A stretch of DNA of 64,000 nucleotides from Woeseiaceae bacterium (lineage in GTDB: Bacteria > Pseudomonadota > Gammaproteobacteria > Steroidobacterales > Woeseiaceae), in assembly GCA_028822065.1 (NCBI GenBank), contig JAPKEL010000004.1, positions 1 through 64,000 of the forward strand. Reading direction: 5' to 3'. The position numbers were made by a program, and so were the translations under genes. The stretch's first letter is position 1. Every line of letters starts with the position of its first letter. Below the pieces are notes generated by a model. That model searched no databases, had not been told where the DNA came from, and worked only from the letters and a program-made list of their open reading frames with translations. This document shows, one piece after another, positions 48,071-56,978 of the stretch.

Positions 48071-48072
48071 AA

Positions 48073-48732
48073 CTAATTCACCAAGGGATCTATAATCCCT
48101 GCCTCTTTAAAACCTTTTGCTCTTAACTTACATGCCTCACAATCCATACATGGAGGTTGTTCTCCTCGATAACAAGTATGCGTTAATGCCATTGCATCTA
48201 TTGCATCAAGCTCCATGGCTAAGAAAACCGTTTCTTTTTTAGTTAAATGCATTAATGGAGCATGCACTTTAAAATAGTAATCCAAGCCAAGATTCAACGT
48301 TCTTTCCATGGCTTTAATCGTACTCTCTCGACAATCTGGATAGCCACTGTAATCAGTTTGCGCCGTACCAATTACCAAATGATTGATTTTTTTCTGCCAG
48401 GCTAAAGATGCAGCAAGCGTCAGAAAAATAAGATTTCTACCTGGCACAAAAGTTCTGGGTAACTCCCTATGATAACCAGCATCAAATTCTACCTTTTTAT
48501 CAGTTAAACTATTTTGGCCTAACATCTCAAATGAATTAATCGGGATAATATGATGCGGGATACTGTGCTGCTCGGCAATACGTTTGGCGCAAGTAATTTC
48601 TACTTTATGGCGCTGCCCATAATCGAACGTTACCGCCTCAATGTTCTCTGCATGAAAACGTTTCATTGCCCAATAAAGACACGTTGTGGAGTCTTGGCCT
48701 CCAGATAAGATAATCATTGCCCGCTCTTTCAT
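48073..48732 (-). CDS. queC: 7-cyano-7-deazaguanine synthase
   Basis: QueC converts 7-carboxy-7-deazaguanine to preQ0 with ATP and ammonia. The PP-loop reads MIILSGGQDSTTCLYWA, and the zinc-binding cysteines are THTCYRGEQPPCMDCEACKL. VPGRNLIFLTLAASLA is also characteristic. The 219-residue start at MKERAMI is used; an internal ATG five codons later is possible. It is the first gene of a minus-strand run continuing with queE, a membrane protein and the GMC oxidoreductase. Confidence 0.96.
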   Translation of the reverse strand: MKERAMIILSGGQDSTTCLYWAMKRFHAENIEAVTFDYGQRHKVEITCAKRIAEQHSIPHHIIPINSFEMLGQNSLTDKKVEFDAGYHRELPRTFVPGRNLIFLTLAASLAWQKKINHLVIGTAQTDYSGYPDCRESTIKAMERTLNLGLDYYFKVHAPLMHLTKKETVFLAMELDAIDAMALTHTCYRGEQPPCMDCEACKLRAKGFKEAGIIDPLVN

Positions 48733-48856
48733 AAACTTTCTCTTTCTCTGTCAATATTGATATTATGAATTTTAAGATTATACGTTCAATCCCCAATCAT
48801 GATGAATTATAGTGAACAACTGAACTAAATTTAAGTTTTACCTAGAAAGATTCTAT

Positions 48857-49570
48857 ATGAATTTCAAAATTACCAAATTCAAGGTCATCCTTTTATTATT
48901 TACTCTAATCATAAACGGGTGCTCATACCCTTTATTAAATAGTGAAATGATTGAAAAGAAATTTGGATCCTATGGTCTCGATGTAATTGAAAGCAACAAT
49001 GAAGACAGAATTTCATTTCTTTTCAGCAATGACGATTATTATATCGCTCTCAATAAAATAAATGCAGTAAAGAAAAGCTCTGGTTACAAAAAGAAATACC
49101 ACACATTGGCATTAGTGAGCTTTATGGATTCGGTTAAAATTAGCGAAGTACATAAAAAGATAATTGAGGGAAGCTCTATTGGTGCTACATTCAAAGATTA
49201 TGGCTGGAGTATTACCAAAGACAGTCTACTCGTCCTCGAGTTGTCTAAAGATATTCATCCAGTTATCCAAAAATGGTTGAAAAGCAATGCATACCAAAAC
49301 ATAGCGATTCATGTTTATACACTTACGGTTAAAAATAAGACTCAAACAATTAGATACGCAGAGATAATCGAGATACACCATCCAGATTATTTATCGCTTA
49401 CAAAGTTAAAAGATATATACGATATTAATTCGTCGAGAGAGAAGGATGCATTCGTGGTTAAAATAAAAAATATAATCATTGATAAATTATCAAATAATAA
49501 AACTAGTCAAATTATTCTTGGCTTATTAGACCATCAAGGTGAACATGATGTTAATCCCGTTACAGATTAG
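48857..49570 (+). CDS. Lipoprotein of unknown function
   Basis: A 237-residue protein with a lysine-rich start, a hydrophobic segment and a lipobox ending at NGCS (Cys22), so a lipoprotein. The mature domain contains FGSYGLDVIESNNEDRISFL, SIGATFKDYGWSITKDSL and IEIHHPDYLSLTKL, mixing beta and alpha segments. No family was recognised. It is transcribed alone between queC (divergent) and a small convergent reading frame whose stop it overlaps. Confidence 0.75.
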   Translation: MNFKITKFKVILLLFTLIINGCSYPLLNSEMIEKKFGSYGLDVIESNNEDRISFLFSNDDYYIALNKINAVKKSSGYKKKYHTLALVSFMDSVKISEVHKKIIEGSSIGATFKDYGWSITKDSLLVLELSKDIHPVIQKWLKSNAYQNIAIHVYTLTVKNKTQTIRYAEIIEIHHPDYLSLTKLKDIYDINSSREKDAFVVKIKNIIIDKLSNNKTSQIILGLLDHQGEHDVNPVTD

Positions 49571-49695
49571 CTTTTATCGTTATTTTTTTTATCCTTTTGA
49601 GTGCTTGGAATTATATGCCAAGCCAAATACATCAAACCAATTGAGGCACCGATCGCCAAAAAAATGATAATAATCATTAGTAGATTCATTCTCAT
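49567..49695 (-). CDS. Possible 42-residue membrane peptide
   Basis: A short frame starting MRMNLLMIIIIFLAIGASIG with one hydrophobic helix followed by a charged, lysine-rich tail (STQKDKKNNDKS). This is the layout of real small membrane proteins. No Shine-Dalgarno is visible upstream of either possible ATG (49695 or 49689). Its stop overlaps the convergent lipoprotein stop by 3 bases. No family was recognised, and it could be chance in AT-rich DNA. Confidence 0.35.
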   Translation of the reverse strand: MRMNLLMIIIIFLAIGASIGLMYLAWHIIPSTQKDKKNNDKS

Positions 49696-49770
49696 ACAAT
49701 AGTATAATTTTAGAAATTAATCATAATTTAAAAGAAAAATAAACACACAATAATCAACCAAGGCTTAACA

Positions 49771-51237
49771 ATGACCGATCAATCAAAACATGAACAGACA
49801 TTAGATCCTGAAAATTGGGATGAATTTCAAGACTTAGCTCATAAAGTAGTTGATGATTTGGTTGGTTACTTAAAAACTGTGGGTGACAGACCGGTCTGGA
49901 CGCCCCTACCAGAAGAAGCAAAAGAATTATTCGCGGAGCCACTCCCTTCAAAAGGATCCAAGGAATCAGAGGTTTATGAATCAGTAAAAAATCATATCCT
50001 ACCTTACCCAACTAATAACATTCACCCAAGATTCTGGAGCTGGGTTGGCGGTACCGGTACGCCAAGTCAATTAATTGCTGATATGGTTATCTCAGCGATG
50101 AACTCAGGTAGTCTAGGTTTGGATGAAACCGCATCAACATACGTTGAACTTCAACTTCTTTCTTGGTTAAAGACCCTCCTTAGTTACCCACAAGATGCTA
50201 ATGGTTTACTTGTTAGTGGGGGGTCTATGGCAAATTTAGTGGGTTTAGCGGTAGCAAGAACACATGCCGCAGGTTACGATATCAGAGACGAGGGAATTAA
50301 CCTTAATGACAATGCAAGATTGATGTTCTATACCTCAGTAGAGACTCATTCCTGCATCAGAAAAGCAATTGAACTCTTAGGGCTTGGATCGAAATCATTA
50401 AAATTGATACCGATCAATGATGACTATACTGTTAACCTAGACCTTCTCCAGAATGCCATAGATAAAGACCGAAAAAATGGTCGTATCCCAGCCTGTATTA
50501 TTGCTAATGTAGGGACTGTAAATACCGGCGCTATAGACCCTTTAATCAAATTGTCCGAAATAGCCAAGAAAGAGAATATCTGGCTCCATGCGGACGGGGC
50601 ATTTGGTGCGATTGCTAAATTTGCACAAAAATCTCATCATCTTGTTGACGGTCTAGAATTAGCTGATTCTATTGCCTTTGACCTCCATAAATGGATGTAT
50701 ATTCAATATGACTGTGGCTGCGTCCTAATTCGTGGCAACCACCCACATAAAGAGACATTTTCAGTAATACCGCCTTATATAAAGAACTTTGAGCGCGGCT
50801 TAGCATCAGGGCCGATTAATTTTTCTGAATATGGAGTGCAGCTCTCACGCTCTTTCAAAGCGCTTCGCGCCTGGATGGCATTAAAAATTGAAGGTTCTGA
50901 TAAATATAGTGCTCAGATTGAACAAAATATTGACCAGGCAAAATATCTTACTCAATTAGTTGAAGCCCATAATGATTTAGAGTTATTAGCGCCAACTTCA
51001 TTGAATATAGTTAATTTTAGATACACTAATCCATCAGTTAAGGATGAGCAATTAAATGACTTGAATACTGAGATACTGATGAGATTGCATGAAAGTGGAA
51101 ATTCAGCCCCCTCTTCAGCTTTATTAAATGGAAATTTCTCTCTTAGAGTGGCAATTTGCAACCATCGAAGTCAGCGCTCTGATTTTGATGAGCTAGTGAG
51201 AGATGTGACTATGATAGGCAATAATCTTTTAAATTAA
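49771..51237 (+). CDS. PLP-dependent group II decarboxylase (aromatic amino acid type)
   Basis: A 488-residue fold-type I decarboxylase resembling aromatic-L-amino-acid and tyrosine decarboxylases. The PLP lysine lies in SIAFDLHKWMYIQYDCG, the conserved Asp in IWLHADGAFGAIA, and the substrate loop region HPRFWSWVGGTGTPSQLIAD is present. VSGGSMANLVGLAVARTHAA is also family-like. It would release CO2 from an amino acid to give an amine; the substrate cannot be read from the sequence. It stands alone, with the convergent two-component remnant 30 bases downstream. Confidence 0.88.
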   Translation: MTDQSKHEQTLDPENWDEFQDLAHKVVDDLVGYLKTVGDRPVWTPLPEEAKELFAEPLPSKGSKESEVYESVKNHILPYPTNNIHPRFWSWVGGTGTPSQLIADMVISAMNSGSLGLDETASTYVELQLLSWLKTLLSYPQDANGLLVSGGSMANLVGLAVARTHAAGYDIRDEGINLNDNARLMFYTSVETHSCIRKAIELLGLGSKSLKLIPINDDYTVNLDLLQNAIDKDRKNGRIPACIIANVGTVNTGAIDPLIKLSEIAKKENIWLHADGAFGAIAKFAQKSHHLVDGLELADSIAFDLHKWMYIQYDCGCVLIRGNHPHKETFSVIPPYIKNFERGLASGPINFSEYGVQLSRSFKALRAWMALKIEGSDKYSAQIEQNIDQAKYLTQLVEAHNDLELLAPTSLNIVNFRYTNPSVKDEQLNDLNTEILMRLHESGNSAPSSALLNGNFSLRVAICNHRSQRSDFDELVRDVTMIGNNLLN

Positions 51238-51267
51238 TTATATTTATCAAATATTTATGAGATAAAT

Positions 51268-51528
51268 TTAAAATTTTGGTTCAAATGGTAATGTAACGAC
51301 CAAACAGGCGCCTTTCTTATAAGCAGTATCAAGATCTAAGTTACCGCCATGCGCCCTAGCAACCAGTTTTGCAATATAAAGGCCTAAGTCGGGATCAGAT
51401 AACTCGAATCTTTTTAAGCCTTTTTCGGCATCGCCAATGCAATCCAGCTTCATGCCGTATCGCGACAAATAATTTTTTAGAAGTTCTGAATGCCTAAAAT
51501 CATCATCAATTAATAAAACTTTTATCAT
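51268..51528 (-). pseudogene. Receiver/histidine-kinase fusion remnant
   Basis: An 86-residue frame made of two unrelated ends. Residues 1-48 are the first half of a response-regulator receiver (MIKVLLIDDDFRHSELLKNY, with the acidic DDD pocket), stopping at DPDL just before the expected phospho-Asp. Residues from about 48 are the last part of a histidine kinase ATPase: GLYIAKLVARAHGGNLDLD (G2 box and beyond) and GACLVVTLPFEP. An internal deletion running from a response-regulator gene into a downstream kinase gene would produce exactly this. Neither part should be active: no phosphorylation site, no HisKA, no N or G1 box. It is in frame, so a short protein could still be made. Confidence 0.8.
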
Positions 51529-51704
51529 CTTGTAATTATACTTTCTTTAGAAAATTCAACAAAATCAATATGATACTTGTTACGAATTGAAACAAAATTG
51601 CTTACCAAAGAAAAGCAGATTGTTTGTAATGATTATCCTTTAACTTTTACCTATACTAACATCTAAATTATCAAACAGCATAACCTTATAATTAGGAGCT
51701 ATAA

Positions 51705-52925
51705 ATGTATTTACTTCGTCATCTTACACTCATTCTTCTCCCTTCATTCTTAATGGCTTGCATGCCTTCAGCGGAATCTATCACGTCGTCCGAGTTAGCA
51801 AAAAACTCTATTATAATTGATGGTCATATTGATGTTCCATATCGTGTTCTCCGTGAATGGGAAGACGTTACGATGGCTACAGAAGGTGGCGATTACGATT
51901 ATCCCAGAGCTATTCAAGGTGGTTTAAATGCGCCTTTTATGTCGATATACACACCAGCCTCATTAGCGTCTGAGGGTAAATCAAAAGAACGTGCTGAAGA
52001 ATTAATTATCTTGGTGGAAAAAATTGTAGCAACTGCACCAGATAAATATGCAATTGCTACTTCACCATCACAAATTAGAGAGCAATTCGATCAAGGTTTG
52101 ATCTCTCTACCACTAGGCATGGAAAATGGATCACCGATCGAAGGTCAAATTGAAAATATTGAGTATTTTTTCGAAAAAGGAATTCGCTATATTACCCTAG
52201 CTCATTCTTTATCAAATCTAATCTCTGACTCATCTTATGACTCAAATAAAGTCCATGGTGGTCTAAGTGCTTTTGGTGAAGATGTTGTTAAAGAAATGAA
52301 CCGTCTTGGCATGATAATCGATATCAGTCATGTCTCTGATGGAGCATTTTGGGATGTCATGGCTATAACAAGCGTTCCAGTCATTGCTTCGCATTCTTCG
52401 GCTCGTCACTTCACTCCGGGATTCGAAAGAAATATGAATGATGAAATGATCATTCGTTTGGCTGAAAATGGCGGGGTTATTATGATTAATTATGGCTCCG
52501 CATTCCTTACAGAAGAAGCCAATCAATATAACTCAAAAAGAACTGTAGCTTGGGAAAAGTTATTGTCATCTGACGATGACACGCCATTAGATCTGTATGG
52601 AAGTGAAAACGGTAATGATCGTGATGCCTTCAACGATGAATATGCCAAATTAAATCCTTATCCATTTGCCACATTAGAGCAGACTCTAGATCATTTTGAT
52701 CACGTGGTTAAATTAACCGGTAGTGTTGATCATGTTGGGATTGGCTCTGATTATGACGGTGTAGGAAATACCCTACCGATTGGTCTTAAGGATGTTTCTA
52801 GCTACCCTAATCTTATTCAGGGACTAATGGATCGAGATTACAGCAATGAAGATATTAAAAAAATTCTTGGGGAAAATTTATTACGCGCATGGAGTGAAAT
52901 CGAACTTGGCGCCACATCGAACTAA
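51705..52925 (+). CDS. Membrane dipeptidase, peptidase M19 lipoprotein
   Basis: A 406-residue renal-dipeptidase-type metalloenzyme with a lipobox (LMAC, Cys19), so anchored outside the cytoplasm. Metal ligands are visible in IIDGHIDVPYRV (HxD), GMENGSPIEG (bridging Glu), SHVSDGAFWD and PVIASHSSARH, with VGIGSDYDGVG near the C-terminus. The family hydrolyses dipeptides, including ones with a D-residue at the C-terminal side. AGGAG lies 6 bases before the ATG. A D-aminoacylase-like gene and an M20 peptidase follow on the same strand. Confidence 0.92.
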   Translation: MYLLRHLTLILLPSFLMACMPSAESITSSELAKNSIIIDGHIDVPYRVLREWEDVTMATEGGDYDYPRAIQGGLNAPFMSIYTPASLASEGKSKERAEELIILVEKIVATAPDKYAIATSPSQIREQFDQGLISLPLGMENGSPIEGQIENIEYFFEKGIRYITLAHSLSNLISDSSYDSNKVHGGLSAFGEDVVKEMNRLGMIIDISHVSDGAFWDVMAITSVPVIASHSSARHFTPGFERNMNDEMIIRLAENGGVIMINYGSAFLTEEANQYNSKRTVAWEKLLSSDDDTPLDLYGSENGNDRDAFNDEYAKLNPYPFATLEQTLDHFDHVVKLTGSVDHVGIGSDYDGVGNTLPIGLKDVSSYPNLIQGLMDRDYSNEDIKKILGENLLRAWSEIELGATSN

Positions 52926-52944
52926 ACAATCAATAACAAGATTC

Positions 52945-54663
52945 ATGAAGATGAAATACTTACTCAAATACACATTCAGCTTTGTATTGCTGGGATTCCT
53001 AGTTGCATGTGATGAAGGCTCAAATAACTCCAAGGATTTTGATGTAATTATAAGCAATGGAACTCTTTATGATGGACTAGGCAATGATCCTGTCAATAGT
53101 GATATAGGTATAATTGGTGATTCAATTGCTCAAATAGGAGACCTTGGAGATTTCTCATCAAGTAAATATATAGATGCTACAGATATGGTGGTTGCTCCAG
53201 GATTCATTAATATGCTCTCCTGGGCTACTCAGCCTCTGCTTATAGATGGTCGGGCTCTTAGCGATATAAAGCAAGGTGTAACACTCGAAATAATGGGCGA
53301 AGGATCCTCAATGGGCCCATTGAATGACTCAATGAAGATTAGAATGAAAGAACAACAGAGTAATATTAAATATGATATTACATGGACTACGCTTAATGAA
53401 TATCTTGAACGCATTGTTAGTCAGGGTGTTTCTGTTAATGTTGCTTCATATATCGGTGCCAGTACAGTTCGAGTACATGAACTAGGCTATGAGAATCGCA
53501 AACCCACAGCCGCTGAACTCATCAGAATGCAAAATCTAGTTGAAGAGGCAATGCTTGATGGTGCGATGGGTGTTGGCTCATCTTTAATTTATACGCCAGG
53601 AACTTTCGCTGATACCGATGAATTAATTGCATTAGTAAGAATTGCAGCAAAGCATAATGGTGCATATATCTCACATTTAAGATCAGAGGCAAATCATCTC
53701 GAAGAAGCCGTCTTGGAGTTAATAAAGATTGCTAGTATTACGGGAGCACCCGCTGAGATATATCACTTGAAAGCAGCCGGTAAAAAAAATTGGCATAAAC
53801 TAGAAAATGTATTTGATTTAATTGAATCAGCAAGAAACTCAGGCTTAAGGATAAGCGCTGATATGTATACTTATCCAGCTGCAGCAACAGGACTGGATGC
53901 CACAATGCCACCATGGGTTCAAGAAGGTGGTCATGACGAATGGGTTAAGCAATTACAAGTACCATCAGTTAGAGAAAAAGTCTCACAAGAAATGCTAGAT
54001 GAAAATTCAGCCTGGGAGAATTTTTTCATGCAAGCTGGTCCAAAAGGAATATTATTAACTGGTTTTCGAAATTCCAAATTGAAGAAATATATAGGAATGA
54101 CACTACAAGAAGTGAGTGAAATCATAGGAATATCACCGCAATTGGCCGCAATGGACTTAGTTGTTGAAGACGATAGTCGGGTTGATGCAGTATTTTTCTT
54201 AATGTCAGAAGAGAACGTGACTAAGCAGATAAAAAAACCATGGATGAGCTTTGGTTCTGATGCTGGAGCCATCGCAAATGAAGGAGTGTTTCTCGAAAAA
54301 AGTCTTCACCCTAGGGCATATGGTAATTTTGCAAGAGTGATAGGTAAATATGTTAGAGATGAGCAAGCTATAACAATGAAAGAAGCTATTAGAAGATTAA
54401 CTTCATTGCCGGCGAAGAATATTGGAATACAAGATCGAGGCTCTATCCAGCTAAATAATTACGCAGATATTATTATCTTTGATCCAGAAGAAGTTAATGA
54501 CAAAGCAACATTTAAAAAACCGCACCAATATGCGGTTGGTATGAAGCATGTTTTTGTCAATGGCAAACAGGTTCTTAAAGATGGTGAACATACCGGTGCC
54601 ATGCCAGGACAAGTTGTTCGTGGCCCTGGTTGGCGCGGATGGAATGACCAATACAATCAATAA
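52945..54663 (+). CDS. N-acyl-D-amino-acid deacylase-like lipoprotein, HxH motif missing
   Basis: A 572-residue amidohydrolase-superfamily protein with lipobox LVAC (Cys22). It has the D-aminoacylase phrases GAYISHLRSEANHLEEAV and AEIYHLKAAGKKNWHK. The C-terminal NIGIQDRGSIQLNNYADIII and PHQYAVGMKHVFVNGKQVL also fit. The first metal motif, normally PGFID-HTH, reads APGFINMLSWATQPLL (from residue 84), so the HxH pair is absent. The usual GNCG is GEG (Glu119). It may bind a single metal or use an altered chemistry. The ATG at 52945 is chosen because the lipoprotein signal starts there; another ATG lies two codons on. Confidence 0.83.
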   Translation: MKMKYLLKYTFSFVLLGFLVACDEGSNNSKDFDVIISNGTLYDGLGNDPVNSDIGIIGDSIAQIGDLGDFSSSKYIDATDMVVAPGFINMLSWATQPLLIDGRALSDIKQGVTLEIMGEGSSMGPLNDSMKIRMKEQQSNIKYDITWTTLNEYLERIVSQGVSVNVASYIGASTVRVHELGYENRKPTAAELIRMQNLVEEAMLDGAMGVGSSLIYTPGTFADTDELIALVRIAAKHNGAYISHLRSEANHLEEAVLELIKIASITGAPAEIYHLKAAGKKNWHKLENVFDLIESARNSGLRISADMYTYPAAATGLDATMPPWVQEGGHDEWVKQLQVPSVREKVSQEMLDENSAWENFFMQAGPKGILLTGFRNSKLKKYIGMTLQEVSEIIGISPQLAAMDLVVEDDSRVDAVFFLMSEENVTKQIKKPWMSFGSDAGAIANEGVFLEKSLHPRAYGNFARVIGKYVRDEQAITMKEAIRRLTSLPAKNIGIQDRGSIQLNNYADIIIFDPEEVNDKATFKKPHQYAVGMKHVFVNGKQVLKDGEHTGAMPGQVVRGPGWRGWNDQYNQ

Positions 54664-54680
54664 TTAATACGGGTAATGCA

Positions 54681-56102
54681 ATGTCTAAGTATATTTTTAT
54701 AATTTCTCTCATTTTCTCCGCTTCCTCTCAAGCACAAATAGCAAGCAGTAAAAACTATACTGCCGATTATCAAACCAAGGCATTAAGTATCTACCGAGAT
54801 ACTATAGCCATGAGGACCGCAAAAGGTCACAACCAAGTAAAGGTCATGGCTCACTATCTTGCAGATCGCTTTAGAGATGGCGGCTTTGATGAGAATGATA
54901 TTAATGTTATACCCTTTATTTCTCCCAACGGTGAAGAAATTGCCTCACTGGTAGTACGTTATCAAGGTGATGACTCGTCTGGCAAAAAACCCATTCTATT
55001 TGCCGCCCACATGGATGTCGTTGAAGCCCTTAAAAAAGACTGGGAAAAAGATCCATTTACTCTTATAGAGGAGAATGGTTACTTCTTTGGCAGAGGTACT
55101 GGTGACGACAAATTTGGCACCACTTTGCTAACTGCAGCCTTCTTGAGGTTAAAAAGTGAAAACTATATGCCTAATCGTGACCTAATCATTGCTTTCAGTG
55201 GTGATGAAGAGACAGAAATGCTGACTATTGAAGACTTAGTAGATAATCACAGAAATTTAATTGATGCTGAATTCGCTATTAACGCAGATTCCGGTGGTGG
55301 CTCATTAAGTACAGAATTTGAACCAATCTCATACCAACTTCAAGCTGCTGAAAAAACATATGCTGACTTCACGATTAAAATCACTAATCCTGGTGGTCAT
55401 AGCTCCAGACCAACAAAGAAAAATGCAATTTATGACTTGGCGTTAGCTCTGAGTGAAATCGAAGCATACACCTTCCCTACGCAATCCAATGATATAACTT
55501 TGGAATATTTCAAAATGAGGGCGACGGCTGAGAAAAACGAGCTGGGAAGAGCCATGCAACAATTCTCTTTAAATCCAAAAAATATAGCTGCTGCCGAATT
55601 GATCTCTACTTATTCTGGTCAAGTTGGTATTATAAAAACAACTTGTATTGCCACAATGGTTAATGCTGGACATGCCGAAAATGCTTTACCACAAAGTGCA
55701 GAAGCAAATATCAATTGCCGTCTATTTCCAGGTGTCAAAGTCAATGAGATACACAGTAAATTACGTGAAATAGTCTCCAATAAAGATATCCTAATCGAAG
55801 TCTCCGGTAATCCAAAAAGTGCACCAGCCTCGCCATTACGTGAAGATGTCATGGCTGCAATAAAAAAAGCCGTTCACGCTCAATTCCCTGATTTACCGAT
55901 CATTCCTTATATGACAACTGGTGCAACAGATGGTCGCGCTCTAAGAGCTGGGGGCATTCCTACTTATGGCTCTACTGGTCAATTTGCCAGAGCTGAAGAT
56001 AGCTTTGCTCATGGTTTAAATGAACGAGTGTTGGTGAAGTCATTTTTTGATGCTTTAGAGCATTGGCAGATTGTTATCCACGAACTAAGTGAATCTAAAT
56101 AG
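54681..56102 (+). CDS. Exported M20 family metallopeptidase
   Basis: A 473-residue zinc peptidase with a cleavable signal (to about residue 19, ending SSQAQ). Active-site motifs are ILFAAHMDVVEAL (His-x-Asp), GRGTGDDKFGTTLL (bridging Asp) and AFSGDEETEM (catalytic Glu pair). The dimerisation-domain NPGGHSSRPTKKNAIYD and the late YMTTGATDGRALRAGGIPTYG are typical of the carboxypeptidase/aminoacylase branch. It follows the deacylase-like gene by 17 bases. Together with the dipeptidase it forms a three-gene set of exported hydrolases for peptides or acylated amino acids. Confidence 0.92.
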   Translation: MSKYIFIISLIFSASSQAQIASSKNYTADYQTKALSIYRDTIAMRTAKGHNQVKVMAHYLADRFRDGGFDENDINVIPFISPNGEEIASLVVRYQGDDSSGKKPILFAAHMDVVEALKKDWEKDPFTLIEENGYFFGRGTGDDKFGTTLLTAAFLRLKSENYMPNRDLIIAFSGDEETEMLTIEDLVDNHRNLIDAEFAINADSGGGSLSTEFEPISYQLQAAEKTYADFTIKITNPGGHSSRPTKKNAIYDLALALSEIEAYTFPTQSNDITLEYFKMRATAEKNELGRAMQQFSLNPKNIAAAELISTYSGQVGIIKTTCIATMVNAGHAENALPQSAEANINCRLFPGVKVNEIHSKLREIVSNKDILIEVSGNPKSAPASPLREDVMAAIKKAVHAQFPDLPIIPYMTTGATDGRALRAGGIPTYGSTGQFARAEDSFAHGLNERVLVKSFFDALEHWQIVIHELSESK

Positions 56103-56142
56103 TATTAGCAAGCAGCGGTTCAAGTAAAGAACACGATATTAT

Positions 56143-56478
56143 TTACACTTCAGTGCTGGGCCAATCTTTATCAAAAGGAAATGGTTTTTCTTCTGAAGAA
56201 TAAGTCAAAAAATCGGTAATCTCAGATACATATGATCCTACCGCATGACCAAATAATTGAAGCTTTTTATTTGCTTCCGATGTAAATAAAACAGAAAAGA
56301 ACTGCAGTAACGCTACACCAAAAATCACTATTCGACATAAACTAAATACCACGGCAAAAATAAGCATATACATCAATCGTTTCCATATCGGGATTGATTT
56401 TAAGTTCGCCTCATAGTTATAGCTTTTCTGCTCTTCACTATCATTAATCGTGTTTTCATTAGTTTCATCTTGCTGCAT
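56143..56478 (-). CDS. DUF4389 membrane protein
   Basis: A 111-residue protein with an acidic N-terminal tail and a hydrophobic block (about residues 33-65). The DUF4389 pattern is IPIWKRLMYMLIFAVVFSLC followed by LQFFSVLFTSEANKKLQLFG and a late YVSEITDFLTYSSEEKPFPF. Its function is unknown in the family. It is the last gene of the minus-strand run soxC-cytochrome c-hotdog-DUF4389; its ATG is 25 bases after the hotdog gene stop. A structural or assembly role for the membrane redox genes upstream is only a guess. Confidence 0.85.
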   Translation of the reverse strand: MQQDETNENTINDSEEQKSYNYEANLKSIPIWKRLMYMLIFAVVFSLCRIVIFGVALLQFFSVLFTSEANKKLQLFGHAVGSYVSEITDFLTYSSEEKPFPFDKDWPSTEV

Positions 56479-56502
56479 ATTTATATTTCCAGTTTACTTT
56501 TA

Positions 56503-56976
56503 TCAATTCACTTCTTTAGGTGTAAGATACATAATTATATCGGCTTGGACAACTTCAAGTCCATCAGCATCTAATACAGATACTGGCACTATAATATCAG
56601 CTATCTCTCCTTCTTCAATTATAGGCATAACTGCTTTAGCCATTAAATTAGAATTCGCTTTCTTCAGGTAATGTATATTCATACCTTTAGGTATCCAGCG
56701 CATAGAAGCCATCAACCCAGCCTCCATAAGTGTTCCAGCAGCAAGTTCACAAAGATTAGCGATAGAAATCACATGAATCGTACCCAGATGATTGGTGACG
56801 CTTCTTCGCTTCTTCATACCAACTACCACCTTGGTTTCAGTATAAGTAATGAATGTTGGCGAAATTGATGAAAAATAAGGAACTCGCCAACAAACAGCCC
56901 TAGCAAAGCACCAACGTCCAATCGCGTTGTGACCAATTTTATTCCAATACTTTAAAGGTAATGATTTAGTTTGCAT
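56503..56976 (-). CDS. DUF4442 hotdog-fold (thioesterase-like) protein
   Basis: A 157-residue single hotdog-domain protein of the DUF4442/YiiD C-terminal type. Recognisable parts are YFSSISPTFITYTETKVVVG, RRSVTNHLGTIHVISIANLC and ELAAGTLMEAGLMASMRW, resembling acyl-CoA thioesterases with a helix starting at NHLGTIH. The start is the ATG at 56976 (MQTKSLPLKYWN): GGAG lies 5 bases upstream and the cytochrome gene stop ends 2 bases before. An acyl-CoA or acyl-ACP substrate is likely, but a relation to the sulfite dehydrogenase-like genes upstream is not evident. Confidence 0.8.
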   Translation of the reverse strand: MQTKSLPLKYWNKIGHNAIGRWCFARAVCWRVPYFSSISPTFITYTETKVVVGMKKRRSVTNHLGTIHVISIANLCELAAGTLMEAGLMASMRWIPKGMNIHYLKKANSNLMAKAVMPIIEEGEIADIIVPVSVLDADGLEVVQADIIMYLTPKEVN

Positions 56977-56978
56977 CT

